Source of the DNA: Oxyruncus cristatus
Lineage: Eukaryota; Chordata; Aves; Passeriformes; Cotingidae
Length of the DNA: 64,000 nt
Assembly: GCA_013399855.1 (NCBI GenBank)
Contig: VXAY01000768.1
Coordinates: 496,001-560,000 of the forward strand
Direction of reading: 5' to 3'
Positions 12,157-25,079 of this stretch are shown here, piece after piece. Numbering within the stretch: position 1 is the first letter of the stretch; the number at the start of each line of letters is the position of its first letter. Below the pieces are notes generated by a model that made no database searches, was not told the origin of the DNA, and was given only the letters and a program-made list of their open reading frames with translations. Both the position numbers and the translations under genes were made by a program.

Positions 12157-15100
12157 CAAGAAAAATCTTTCAGAAGAACTATGGAATTTTCCCATTAATT
12201 ATAACTGATTTGCTACACTGCCATTAAGATTTAGACCTGAAATGGAATGAAGCTGATGGTACACTGCTGTAAGTATTTTCTTCACCCTTTAAAACACAAA
12301 GTCTTCTCCTATGATCGCCAGTACAGTTTGGGTACACTTGTTACATGGAAAGGGTAGAAAATTATGAAATTGAAATCAGAGAAGAAAAAAAATTCTTTTT
12401 TCCTGGTGTTCAAAATATTTATATATTTCTGTCACTGTTTCACCATTGTTTATTTTTAAAAACATTTAAAGTGCTTTATTTAACACACTGTAATTGATCT
12501 TGTAATGCAAAGTAAATTTTCATGACATCTATTGATATCTATCAACAGTATTTTAATCCCTCCTGCTCTTGTCTTGACATAAGAATAGCCAAAATATGAT
12601 TTAGATATGTAACTTACAAACATCCTATCTCACCTTAAATTTTGTATTTGTTCAATTCTTGACAGATACTGAATTTCAGCTCTGAAAACCACTGTGGATT
12701 TTTCATCTTTATAACAGAAATGTAGACCTTTTAGAGGGATGAAAGCAAATAAACATTGCACATGTGTTCTCACCTTGGCATCTTTTCCCATCATTGCACA
12801 TAAGCCTGTAATCCCTCTCATCCCCTAAACAGGTAACTTATTATTATACTAGACGGTTTTCTGTCCTTTATCTCTCACATTCAGGCTGCTACTAAATCCT
12901 GTCATTTTCCCTTTAGAACATCTCCAAAATCTAGCCTTTCCATTTAATTTGTGTTTTCTGGAAGGAGTAGTCATTCAGGAAATAACTGAGGCATAACAAG
13001 GGCACTGACATGTCTGTCATGTACTTCACTCCTTTTTTCTTAATTCTTCAACTACTCCCTCATCTTCCTCTAGTTCACCTTCTTTCCCTGTTTGTAATAC
13101 CTTATCCTCTGCCCTGAAGGCTTTCTCCTTCTGTGTCCACTATAACTCAGTTATTACTTGAATATTCAAACCCTTTTCAAAACACTTTGGTTCATGTTCT
13201 AGGCTTCTCTCTAAACCCAAGAGTTCATTCCTGATCCTTTACATAACGACACCTTCTGGTCTTTCAGATAGATCTCCTTATTTCCACAATCCTGTAAACA
13301 ATGAAAACAAAGTACAGTTTTTAAAGCATGCACAGCATTATTTCCTCCCCGCCCCCCCTTATATTTTATTTGTGTATTTTTCAGATTTTTTTTGTTGTTC
13401 ATTTGCTCCTGATATTTATTAGACACCAGAATATTGGCTATTTCAGCACCGAAACTAGAAGTAAAACAATGCAATAGATAGGTCTAACGTTTATTACATG
13501 TTCAACAGTTTCCACTTCTAACCATCCATCTAACGTAATGTTTTTAGTGGAATCCTTGTTTTGGCAGTCTATTGGGCATGTCCTTGGGGTAATAACATCC
13601 TTCTACTGAGTATTATAAGAAAAGCATAAAATATGTACAGATAAGGGGCCAAATTATATTTTTTACTATGTCCACATTGATTTAGTGTATATGAACTGAC
13701 TTCAAAATTTTGCATTGATCAAAAGAGGAAAATATTTGTGTGATTGCTTCTGGAATGAAAATCATTCTGTATCATATATTTTGCAGAACTGCTGAGGGAA
13801 CTATAAAGACAGCAAAGGTGTGGGTGACACCCTAGTGCTGTATCAGTATGCTTACACTTAAACTGAACTGGATTAAAAAGGGTGAAGAAAGAAGAATATA
13901 AAATGATGAAGGATTTTTGTGCTTGGAATCCATGATAAAACTTATAAATGAGAAGTTATGATACATTTTTTGTTTAAAAAACTCTCTTAAATTGAAGCTT
14001 CCTTTTAAATGCTCAAAAAGTAATTTAGTTACCTTTGGTGCAATATTGACTGTGAATAACTCATGAGTCTGGGATAAAACTAATTAAGGAAAACCTGAGA
14101 TTAAAGTCTTCCCAAAAACGGAAGAGAAGAAACTAATTCCTGTTATATATTTAGAGGCATGTGAATATGATGAAGTTTGCTTCTTTTTCTTACGTTGTAC
14201 ACTTCTAGGCATACATCCACAAGACTGGAATGCTTAAATAACTGCTTCTACATTGTTTAAGCCCTTGTGTTATGTTTATTTTCCTCCATGAGGAAAAAAA
14301 AAAAAAAAAAAAGGAATTACAGTTACCACTGAACTTGGTTAGGGAACAAATACCAGTGCTGGATTTCGTTCTGAATATTTCTATTGCTCTCATGAAATAC
14401 CAGACTGACAGTGCCATAATCTGAAGTTGTTACCCTTGTAGTACAAGCTTTTTTCACCCTGTTTTAAGCAAATGTTTCAGCCATAATCAGCAAGGGCTAC
14501 TTTTAGATCCGAAGATTTTAGGTTCAGTGATATTTGAGTTTTAGTCTCTTGACAGTGTATGACAAAATGATCTTTCTGTTATCAAAAGTTTTTAGCATTT
14601 CTTATCATCCTTTTGGGGAAATTTTAGACAGTGAGAATCCATTCAAAGTTCAGAAACACTTGAACCATCTTTTCAGACCCAGTCAAAAAGATAATACATT
14701 TTTAGGCTATTAAAAATGTGGGTCTTCAAAATTATTTCTAAACTTACATCAATTATTTTAGCTTTACATTCCATCATTGTGACTTTCATAGTTTTCAAAG
14801 ATTAAACTTTCTTTACATAAGTTCAATAGTATTCTAACATATGGAAACAAATTTTGCCTTTGATTGGGGAGTATCCGTGAAAGGCAAAGAAAATAAAAAT
14901 AAGAATCATCATCCTTGTGCGGCCCAACTTCTTACTATGATGTTATCTAAACAGTACATTTTATTGCCTTAGTTCACATGATAATACAGCAAACACTAAT
15001 GCCAAGAGGATAAATAATGTGCTTAACACTCTCTGCAGAGGATGGAGGTTAGATTTCTGTGTGTGAAGAAAATTGAATCACACCTAAATTTCCTTAGCCT

Positions 15101-15620
15101 GACAAATTACCTCTGCTACATTCTATGTCTCTATTCAATTAAACAAATATTGTGGTGGTCCAGCATTATTTAACCATGATTAAAATCACTTACAATAAAA
15201 TTAGAATTTCTTCCCCATCAAAGGTTCTTTTATAAAGAGCAGCACTTTGCAGCTTTCTGCCTTAATTTATTCTTCATTTGTACCAAAGGAGGCAAGTTGG
15301 ATTCTAACCTTGACCAAATTAGTATCTGAGAGTCATTCAGAAGAAAAAGTTTAATCTCAGGGGTAAAAGTTTGACACTATGATGCTGTTGCTACCAGAAT
15401 GTAATGTGATTAAAAAAAAAATAAATTCTATGCTGCTTGAAACGAGCAACATACTTGAAACTCTTTGAAAATTGGTCTTTATATTTTTGTACCTGTGTTA
15501 TCAGAACATAATGGACTTGTGCCAGAGTTTTTGCCAACAATGAACTTGCAGTTGCACTTTTTGGTGTGCTAATTAAGTGCTTATTGATACAATAAGATAA
15601 GGTCATTTATTATTCTCCCT
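12157..15620. other. AT-rich DNA without recognisable genes
   Basis: No gene, RNA or mobile element is recognised. It contains C-rich and pyrimidine-rich patches around 12880-13370 and a long A run near 14291-14311. Open frames are below 90 codons and lack known motifs. Confidence 0.55.
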
Positions 15621-15624
15621 TTTA

Positions 15625-15985
15625 GTTGCGTTCAAGGAATTTCCCATTCTTCCTAAACTGTGGAACACAGAACTGCACACAGTAGTCAAGGTGAGGCTGC
15701 ACCAAGGCTGAATAAAGAGGGATAATCACATCTTTTGACCGGCTGGCGTTGCTGTTTTTCATGCATCAGAACCTATTTTTCCCTCTTGGCTGCCATGACA
15801 TGCCCCTGGCTCACACTGAGCTGCTGCTGACCAGCCTCCCCAGAACCCTTCCTGCAGGGCTGCTTTCCAGACACTCCTCTCCAGATTTATATTTGTTTCC
15901 AACACTACTCTGTCCCAGGTGCAGAATCTGGCATTTGTTCTTGTTAAATTTCATGCTGTTGCTTCTCTGTGTATTGTACAGAATA
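15625..15985 (-). mobile_element. CR1 LINE fragment (ORF2 C-terminal region)
   Basis: Read on the minus strand, this aligns by eye with the part of avian CR1 ORF2 downstream of the reverse-transcriptase core. On the plus strand, recognisable phrases include a CTGCACACAGTAGTCAAGGT-like segment, GACCGGCTGGC at about 15739 and TCCCAGGTGCAGAATCTGGC at about 15914. Small indels break the frame, and both ends of the element are missing, including the octamer tail. It is a dead, moderately diverged copy. The open frame on the plus strand at 15749-16003 is only its shadow. Confidence 0.85.
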
Positions 15986-17149
15986 ATATATTTTATGTGT
16001 TGAGAACAAAATATGTATTAATAGAAATACATGATTAGAGATGTTAACTTTCTGTTTCCAGTATAATACCAAAGAAAATCTAAACCTGTATAATAACTAT
16101 TTATTTATTTGTGAGTAAACCAGTTTTTATATGGATTGTTCAGCCTTTCAAACAAAATGTCTGTACCCATATCTTATTGGCCAATATCTACAGAACAGCT
16201 AGCAATTTTACTTTTCAAAATACTACTTTACAAATCATCTTAGACGGAGAAAGACTCACACCTACACACCACACCCACACACTTAGTTGTAAAAATTCTC
16301 CTCTATACCTGATTTCAAACCTCAGGTAGTGGTATGTGAATAGAGAAAGAGGTACTTCCACACTTCGGGTTGACCTTTACAAAGCTGTTCACAATTTTTG
16401 CTGCTTTGCCAAGGGGCAGCAAGGGTTGAACAGCTTTCTCTGTTGTTTTCTTATTATCTTTTTTTTTTTCTTTCTTCTCAGGCAACAGATGCTTCATGCA
16501 CTTGAACATTCAAGCAGACCTAGCTAATCATAGCAATCATGCCCCAGGGATAAGTAAAATGCTGTTCCCCCACTTAAAATCATGCCTTCATCTGAGGCTT
16601 GAGAAGGTGCTAGCTGACATTAGAGACTAGAGATTATGGGAAAAGGCTCATAGACAGAAGCTACTGTGTGAGCATACTCTGGAAGGAAAGGTAACAGTCC
16701 CAGACAGGTGTAAAGATCAGAGAAATCAAACCAAGAAAGCCTACACAGTATTCTACCTCAGTGAGGGGAGAAGGAGAGCATCTTGAAAAAGATTGAGTAG
16801 AAAGAAAAAGAAGGCAAGACACAGAAAACATACTGAGAAACAAAGTCACGAGTTTGTGTTTGTATTTATAACTATATTTGCATTTAGTGGTTCCCATGGT
16901 GCAAGAAGTATGATACTAGTAGGGGGAGTGGGGCTGTGTTTGGGGTTTTAGGGTGTTTGAGGCTTCTTTATCATTCTTTTTTGTCCTGTAGCAATTCTAT
17001 ACCTAGAGTAATGGCTAGTCTGATTTTGTAGCTGGCCTTTGGGTTTTATTCAGAATTCCTAAAGCTCAATAAACACAGACATACAAAATATTCCAACATG
17101 TCCTTGTTTATTCAATAAGAAATGAAAGATGGGATGATTTTGTGCCTCC
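15986..17149. other. AT-rich DNA without recognisable genes
   Basis: Between two CR1 fragments in opposite orientation. It has a CA-rich patch at about 16256-16285 and a T-rich stretch at 16455-16475. No coding signal is recognised. Confidence 0.5.
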
Positions 17150-17632
17150 AACATATGAAGGGCACGAAACTACTGGAGCAAGTCCAGAAGAGGGCCACAA
17201 AGTTGATGAGGGGACTAGATCACCTCTCCTAAGCAAATAGGCTGAAAAAGTTAGGACTGTTCAGCCTGGAGAAGAGAAGGCTGAGTGAGACCTCACAGCA
17301 ACCTTTCAGTATCTGAAGGGGGCCTACAGGGAAGCTGAAGAGGGACACTTCATGAGAAACTGTACCAATAGGATAGTGGGGGAAGGCTTACAACTTAAAG
17401 AGAGTAGGTTTAGATTATATGTTAGGAAGAAATCCTTCATTGTGAGGGTGGTGAGGCACTGAAAGAGGTTGCCCAGAGAAGTTATGGCTGTACCAACTGT
17501 TTCAGTGTTTAAAGCCAGGTTGGATAAAACCTTGAGCAACCTTGTCTACTGGGAGGTGTCCCTGCCTGTGGCAGGGGTGCTTGGGACTAGATGATCTTTA
17601 AAGTCCATTCTGACCCCTTAACATTCTATTAC
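17150..17632 (+). mobile_element. CR1 LINE 3' end fragment
   Basis: This plus-strand copy covers the end of ORF2 and the 3' untranslated region of avian CR1. Diagnostic phrases run in order: TGTTCAGCCTGGAGAAGAGA at about 17258, GAGGCACTGAAAGAGGTTGC at about 17451, GGAGGTGTCCCTGCC at about 17551, and a degenerate terminal AACATTCTATTA in place of the ATTCTATGATTCTATG repeats. It is 5' truncated, as is usual for CR1, and accumulated substitutions show that it is old and inactive. Confidence 0.92.
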
Positions 17633-17970
17633 AAAGCATTTTGCCAACAATTCCTAACCACTGAGGCCTGATAATAAGAACAACTCATAAGCTCATAAAC
17701 ATACTGGAGATCATAGGTATGAACAAAAAAGAGTTAGAAAACTAGATTTATTAGTCTTGGTCTTGAACAAAGCCAGTTAAGAGGGATTCCAGGTACAAGA
17801 TGAGCATGATGATGAGGTAGATGAAATGAGAGGTAGATTCTTTCTTTATCTGCCCACTGATAAGGGAGCATCTATGCTATTAGTGCTGCCAATTTACAAC
17901 TTCTAGATGCCCAGTTAAGGAGTGGTTAACCCCCACATGGGCAGTAGAAAAGATATAGGCTTTTAAAGAA
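17633..17970. other. AT-rich DNA, nothing recognised
   Basis: Short unique-looking stretch between the CR1 end and the hairpin. No open frame or repeat is recognised. Confidence 0.4.
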
Positions 17971-18009
17971 CAATGGATATATATCCATTATATCCATATA
18001 TATCCATTG
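17971..18009. repeat. Perfect 14-bp inverted repeat (hairpin)
   Basis: The arm CAATGGATATATAT at 17971-17984 is the exact reverse complement of ATATATATCCATTG at 17996-18009, separated by an 11-base spacer that itself contains a partial inverted copy of the motif. The structure could extrude as a cruciform. No transposon ends or T-run terminator accompany it. Confidence 0.9.
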
Positions 18010-19994
18010 TTAACATTTTTCTCTATCCCTCACACTCCCTCCTCTCTGTTCCCAGAGACTGTTTACTTAAAACTCACTTTCAGCAACCTGAAGACCAGCC
18101 ACTGGTTTAAAGGAAAAAAAGTTTGTCAGGTAAATTTTTGCTATAACAACACTGAGACTAATAGAAAAAACAAACCTATACTCTCTGTGGGTTTTTCTGG
18201 TTATTTGGTTGGTTGGGGTTTTTTTTCCCTTTTTGGACTAGAGAATGTAAGAAAGGTTCAGGTTTCAATTGGTTTCAGTAGTTTCATCTGGGTTGGAGAA
18301 AAAGACCTATATGCAGACATAATCCACGACAGCAATTGGGTGCAGTTTTTTGGTCTGTCTTTTCTAACATAGATGGAATTTAAAATAGAAAGAAGGAAGA
18401 TTATGAAAGAGCCTTATTTCTCTGAAATCTTTCTTTTTTTATCCCTAGAATTAAAATGGGAAGTATTAGGTATATCTGAACACACTTGTCATACAGAATA
18501 GTTTCTAAAAAGGAAATAAAAAACCCTTAAGATTTTGGCTGAGGGTTGATGATAAAATATGCCTTGTATTCATTGAATGGCTATACCACTATGTTGCAAA
18601 AAGTAAATTGCAAGTAAGATTCATCTATTGCATACATTCAACTTGGTGTATTTATCTATATCTCAGCAATTTTATTATTCAGAATTTTTTTTTTTTTCAG
18701 CATCCAGAGGTTCTTTTGAAGAACCAGGAAACGTACTATCTAAGAGCACAGAAATTTGATGAGATTTGGATGCAATTGCTGGGGTATGCATGATTATTTA
18801 CCCTTGGAGTAAACTAGAAAAAAAGAAGTTATCTGCAGACCAATACCAATTGTCCAAGTCACTCCAAAATCTGAGCATTTTTCTATATTATCTTGCTATA
18901 CTGAAGTGGACCTGGTTAACTTAGGGTATAGAGAGAGAATGGAGAGAAAGAAAGTGAAGGCAAACCATGGCATGCCATCCATACCAACAAGGTAATGGAT
19001 ATTAAGGCTCTTGCTGAGAAACATTTTGTGACTTTCAGACTCCAAAATATTTTACTTATTTATTTATGCTGCAAAGACAGGAAGACAAAATGCTATTGTT
19101 TCAGTGTCTGATAAATCTGAATGAGAAGAGGATAGTCACTAAGCACTTGCAGAGTATCTCTTTGCATTTTGTAAGAGTTTTGTGTGAGGCCAATTATGAT
19201 AGAACTGAATAGTGGATGGTAGCATTTTGAATTGTAATTGCTACTACTAATGCAGTTTATGTAAACTTCCTGGAATCCTGGAAATTATTTTGATCTGAAT
19301 TACTGTAATCATTGTTCTGATTCTTTAAATCATTATAAAGAAACATTCAGAGAAATATTTGGCCCTATGCCTTTGAATTCTTCTTCTTTCAAATACAGCC
19401 ACAAATGCATTCTTGATCAGTTGTCATTCATTAATGTTTGGTTTCAGATTGTTGAGATGATGGTATTTTACCATTTAACTTAAGTAATGGACATTGTATT
19501 TGTTTCTTTGAAGTAAAAGAAGGCTTAATATCAGCAAGGATTCTTGTGAAGATGAAAAAATGTATCTTATAATGGAAAATTAGAATAAAAGTAAATTCTA
19601 AAGGTGATTTTACTGGCAATGGAGCAGAGGAGCCAAAGGTAATCATGTTAGCAATGATATATTGGAAGACATGATTAAAGGAGTGTCCAGAGAGAGATAG
19701 CTTACATACATAGTTTTATAACTCTAGTGATAAAAATACCAAGGAAAAAATAAAATAATACTAGATGACCTTTGTGCTTTTCATTTTCTATATATTTCAT
19801 GATTGCATGGATTATGCTGAAGATGAATCATCACATATTACCTTTTTTGTCCCTTACAATCTGTTTTATATTCCTTGGGTAATTCTTTTCTTTTGTTGTT
19901 ATTGTTGTTGACTATTCTTTTGTATTTATTCATTGGCACACAAATATTCATCAGTATTATGGCAGCAGCTATCCTTGAATAAAATTGAATCACT
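18010..19994. other. AT-rich DNA without recognisable genes
   Basis: An open frame of 121 codons at 18007-18372 runs through a G/T-rich low-complexity patch (about 18190-18235). It has no recognised motif and no flanking splice signals that I trust. The remainder is AT-rich with no supported feature. Confidence 0.5.
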
Positions 19995-20320
19995 GTATTC
20001 CCACCCACCTTTTTCCCCAGGCTGAATGTCACTCTTTCATGTCCAAATACTCCACCTCCCGCCTCACCCTCTCCACCTTCAATAGCCCAGGTGGATGGGA
20101 AATATGAGTTGAGGTCAGACCATAACTGTTCATTTCTGCTGTTCCTTCCTGCTCACACTATTCCCCTGCTCCAGTGTGAGCTCTTTGCACAGGCTGCAGC
20201 TTCCTTTACAGCAAATCTACCTGCTCATGTGTGGGGTCTTCCACAGGCTGCAGTGTCGATGTCTGCTCCAATATGGTCCTCTGCATGAGCCGCAGGTAAA
20301 TACCTGCTTCACAGGTAAAA
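19995..20320. repeat. Degenerate tandem CTGCTC...GCTGCAG motif block
   Basis: A GC-richer block in which a phrase of the form CTGCTCCAGTGTG...TCTT..CACAGGCTGCAG recurs three times: from about 20166, about 20220 and about 20263, with increasing divergence. Similar phrasing is familiar to me from bird interspersed repeats, but I cannot name the family. Overlapping open frames on the plus strand (20091-20288 and 20176-20364) follow the repeat and are not convincing genes. Confidence 0.5.
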
Positions 20321-23300
20321 GGCTCAAACCTGTAAGACAGAAAACAAATTCTGAGATGTTATGAAACGGTGTATCTCCATCATCTAATCAAATCTATAAT
20401 CATTTTGTCTGATTTATGTCCTGGTTGAAGGTATTTCAAGTTTTGGATTGTCAGGGTTGGTTCTTCTTGAATATATGCCCTATCAGAAGTATATAACTAG
20501 TTAAAGCTTTCTGCAATAAAGTGAATTAATAATCCAGTCTTAGCACAGAAACAAGAAAGATGCTTCAGGAAAAATCAGGAAAGGTAGGTATCATATGGTT
20601 TACAGTAATTTAGGAATCTGACACATGTAAATTCTTACTAAATTATATAAGTGTAATGAAAATATGGGACTTCAAATTCTGTCATGCACTGTTACCTAAC
20701 AACTCCTAAAGCAACACAAGGTTGTGTTTGCTGCTCTCAGATGGTCAGGGTAAGGAGAAGGAAATAAAAGAAACACACAAGCACAAGGCTTCAATCTTAT
20801 GTTACACATCCACAGCCCCTAAAGCCTTGCACTGCACCATTTGGCTAACAAGGAGATACCATAAACCACCTCAAGTGTTGCTAGACATCAGGTAACATGG
20901 AGGAATGGGAAATTATGAAATGATGTTACAGTCATTGTTACACTTCTCTTTCCAATATATGTTGGTAACACCAGTTCAAGTATTAAGACTTAAAGCCATA
21001 ACAATGAAGCACAGCATAATATGTCACGGTATTTAAAGGTAACTATTACACAATAACATAAACTACTTTAAGATCTCAACAAATTATATCCAGTGATCAT
21101 TCTCTAGGTTCTAGCTATGTGAAATATTTATCTTCTCTGACTCATGATTTTAGGGAGACCAGGACCAAAACAACTATGCTTTACACATTGTTTCTGTGCC
21201 AAATTGTTTTTCAAACTTTGATAAGGAAAAAAAAAAAAAGGTTGTTATTTTCTTCCAGAGGAAACATATTAGGTAAGATAGGCACAATAACTTACCAAAT
21301 TGAGCTGCTTATGGGAGATACCAGTTTTAGCTTGGGTAATAATGAGCAAACAAAACCTCTTCTGCATGCACATTTCCATTTGGCATTTTCTCACTTATGA
21401 AAGAAATTTTTGGATTAAAAATTATTTTACCTATTATACTTGTCACTGTCTAAAGTAGAAATAATAAGAAGTTGGCATCTTAGTTTAGTTAGCATAGTCA
21501 TATTTCTTGGGAAACACCTTTTCTGAAATTTGTTCTCTGAAACCACATTTATCAGCTTTTGTCTCACAAGAGTTGAGAAATTATAGAAAATATTAAGAGT
21601 ATTCCACATGCATATAAGAACGTCTACTCTATTTTTTCTGACTGAACCTCTTTTCAAGAGAAATAACACTTGCTGAAATAACTGTGTCACTACAAACATA
21701 TCTGAATCCTTTGTTGTAGGTAGATAGGGTGGAGGTAGGAGGAAGGGAACAAACCCATCAACCAATAAAAGCCAACAATGAATTTAAAAGCTGGCAGCAT
21801 TAAAGAAAAAGAATTAAGGATCACATTTCCCAGGTATTTTTTTATGCATTGTACATTTCAATGCCTTTATAAGCTAGAACTTGTTCCCCTTAAAATAGAG
21901 GCTGCTATAATCAGTAACATGATGGATCCATAATTTGCCTTTCAATCAGTTAGACATGGTGCCTTCAAGAAAGGTACTCATTCATTTAAGTAGTCATCTA
22001 TGTTCTTTGTGAAATGTGTTTACTCATAAATATGTAATCCACTGGTGTATTGTGCTATGTGTTTCTCTCAAGCACCTGGTCCACTGAGATAAGCACTTAT
22101 TTCTGTTACCATCTGTGATAATTGTAACAGTAGAGCTTTAGTGGAAGAGATTTATGCTACTAAGCTGAGGGTCTAATGTTCAGATGCAGACAGTGATGAC
22201 TGAGGAGAGGCATAAATAAACTTGTACAAAAAAACCTCCAAACCAACAACACAGGAGGTATTCATTTGGATCTGAGACAGTGCATGTAAAAACCCAGCTG
22301 TTAAAAATATGTAATTAAGGTTACAAAAATATAAAATCACAAATATTAGAAAGAGGGTTATAGTCATCAAATATTTTCTGTCCCATCCTACTATGATGCC
22401 ATGTTTTACTTCACAAAAGCTAATTATATTTGTCTAAAACATCAGCTTTTAATGTGGATTACATCCATATCATCAAAATGAAAAAAAAAGAAGAAAAAAA
22501 AAACCACTGACATTTTGTTTCTTAGGATAGTCCTAAAGATAATCCTTTTATTCATTTGGGAACTTATGTCTTAATTATTCTGTTTAGCAAACAACAAGGT
22601 CCTCTTGTTGCCTATTCATACTATTCTGCGCATATGTAAACTTCTCTGATAAATAAAAAAATGCACCTAGCTAGTTCTTTTCATACATAGCATACTAATA
22701 AGCTGTGAATCAACAGATCTCACCTAAATCAAATTGAAAATGATCAGTGGCACCACATTTGTTTTACATTCAGCATTCAACACAATTAATGTATTTTTCA
22801 GTAATTTGTAATACTCCACAGTTTTGCATGTGTTATAACAGTAGTTTTGTTGGGTTTCTTTTCTTTTCAAACATTACACTTATTTTCAGCTAGATTAAAT
22901 GCTACCCCTGCAGCTTCTTATATGACCATAACTAAGTAAGCTAAGAGGTGACTACTTACCAAAAGGAAGTAAATTAGCTTGGAGGAGCTTCATCATTATA
23001 CATAAACATAGCTATTTTTTTCTTTTGTGGTGTTTATTAAATCATTTCAAAATTGCTGTAAAGTCCATATAAGAATACAGAATTTATTAAAATATTGACA
23101 ATACTAGTTAAATCAAGCACCATTGTGTGGTGTTAGACAGGATAGATACAAGCTGCTCTGATTAATTGTTTGATACAACTGATAAATTTTAGATTAATCT
23201 CGTCCTTTCTTTTTCAAACATTATCTCCTTTCCTTGAGACAACTAAGCTTGTTTTGTTAATTGTTTCTGTTAATGCTGATAACTCTGAGGACTTTCAGCC

Positions 23301-23610
23301 AAAGGAACAGATGACAAAATGAAAACAACAAATTTCTTCAAAGTCACATGTCTATAACCAGTAGATATGTATCAATGAACCTAAAGCTTTTCAAAAACTG
23401 CTTGTAAATTTTCTAATCTGTTAAAACAGAATCCTTGGAAGACTCCTTATAATGTCTGCTCCTTAGGGGGCTAAGAGTTAAAAAAATATTTCAAATTCCT
23501 CACCATCAAGTTTTTATAGGATTTAATGTATAATCAACACAACAACAACAAAAGTATCTGCATGCTAAAAGACTCCATGGTGAATGTCAGTCCAGAAGGA
23601 AAGTGTGAGT
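20321..23610. other. AT-rich DNA without recognisable genes
   Basis: No coding or mobile-element signature is recognised. The 112-codon minus-strand frame at 21427-21765 is the longest and shows no known motif. Confidence 0.55.
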
Positions 23611-23699
23611 GTCTCCTGGTCTAGTGGAAGGTGTCCCTGCCCATGGTCAGGGGATCTGTAATGTCCCTTCTGACCCAATCCATTCTACAATTCTACAAC
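23611..23699 (+). mobile_element. CR1 LINE 3' terminal fragment
   Basis: About 90 bases match the last part of the avian CR1 3' UTR: CTGGTCTAGTGGAAGGTGTC at about 23626, then CCTTCTGACCCAATCCATTC at about 23667, then the terminal repeats decayed to two ATTCTACA copies. It is severely 5' truncated and noncoding. Confidence 0.9.
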
Positions 23700-25079
23700 T
23701 GTATTATTTCTGTGAATGAGATTTTAAATGAAGAAGGAAATGAAACAAAGTTTCTGACAGAGACATTCCTTGGTTTTGAAAAAGTAGTGTAAACTTTGGA
23801 AGGTACTACAAAATCAGAAATTATTAGACATATTATTTCCAGTAGGACTATATTTGGGATATTACAGTATGGCAAAGAATTTGCACTCATATGCATAGAC
23901 AAGCAAGGTGTTGCATCTTCAGAGGCCTCAGGGAGCACAGGACCACTATGTCCTCAAATAAGGGAGGGCTGTGTGCTGAGCACACAGGATGCACAAACGT
24001 ATTGAAGCTGTCGGGTCCTGGATAGATCTCCCTTACTCCTGGGTGTTGGACTCCCTAGGCACAGGCCCAACTTAGACTTTTTATTATGTTTCTCTAACAG
24101 ATAATGGCATGCATAGCTTTTAATAATTTCCTTGGCTCATTTATCTAGAAGTGTAACTTAGTGAGAAAGGATTGATAAGACTATGACACATCCACAGAGG
24201 AAGTAAAGATAATTGACCATAATGGCTGTAACGTTTGGTTTCTATTTGGTAAAGCATAGACAGTGCTGTCTTCAGACAACTGGCCCCAGATGGACAGCTT
24301 ATTTGTGAAACAAGACATAGTTGGACAAAACAACACTTGATGGATAAGGGACTCTCTAGATAAGACACTTCCTTTTTGATGGAAGGAAGGTTTTGTTTCA
24401 GTTCCCTCCTCTAAACTACAAAGAAGTTAGATATTTAAATATGTCCTGTGATCTAAATGACTGCTCTAACCATTAGTCTGGAGAACCTGAGGAGGAAGGA
24501 AAGCTACCTTCTTTCAGCTTTTGAGTGACAAGTCCTTAAAAACACTGACTTTGTTTCTACATTTTCCCATGACTTATAAAATTACCCCAAATTGGAGCTA
24601 ATTTAACTTTTAGGCAAATAAAGTGTGTCTTGATTCAAACCAAGAGCTTTACTTCAGTGAAAATTACTACAAAAACTTGATTTTGAAATTACAAAAACCT
24701 AGTAATTTATCTATTCAGTTTCCTCAGTTTGCCACTGAATCAAGAAAGCACAGACACGTGCAAACATAAACACGCTTCCTTGAGAAGACCTGAACTAGAA
24801 TTCAGCCTTGATCAGCACTAGATAATGGTTCCTCAAGACTATGGCATGCCAGCTACATATTTTCCGTTTCTTTGCCTTTCAGTGCAAACAAAGCAAAGCA
24901 CAAAAATTTTCTGTCCTAAAATGCCTGTGTATCTAAGAAGAGCTTGAGTAGATAACCCTTGCTACTGACTCTAGGAATCACTGAAACAAGAATCAGAAAA
25001 AGGAGATAGGAAAAAAAACAGTAGTCATTATTAATAGTATGTTTTTTATTTAAAAAAACAAACGTTTTTAAACCTTATA
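23700..25079. other. AT-rich DNA without recognisable genes
   Basis: The part at 23880-24070 is less AT-rich and carries a short plus-strand frame (23796-24005) without known motifs. The rest shows nothing recognisable. Confidence 0.5.

Noticed and set aside
11956..12195. Minus-strand F/S/L-rich frame of 79 codons
   Set aside because: Translation of the GAAA/GGAA microsatellite.
15749..16003. Plus-strand 84-codon frame with leucine-rich end
   Set aside because: Antisense reading of a minus-strand CR1 fragment.
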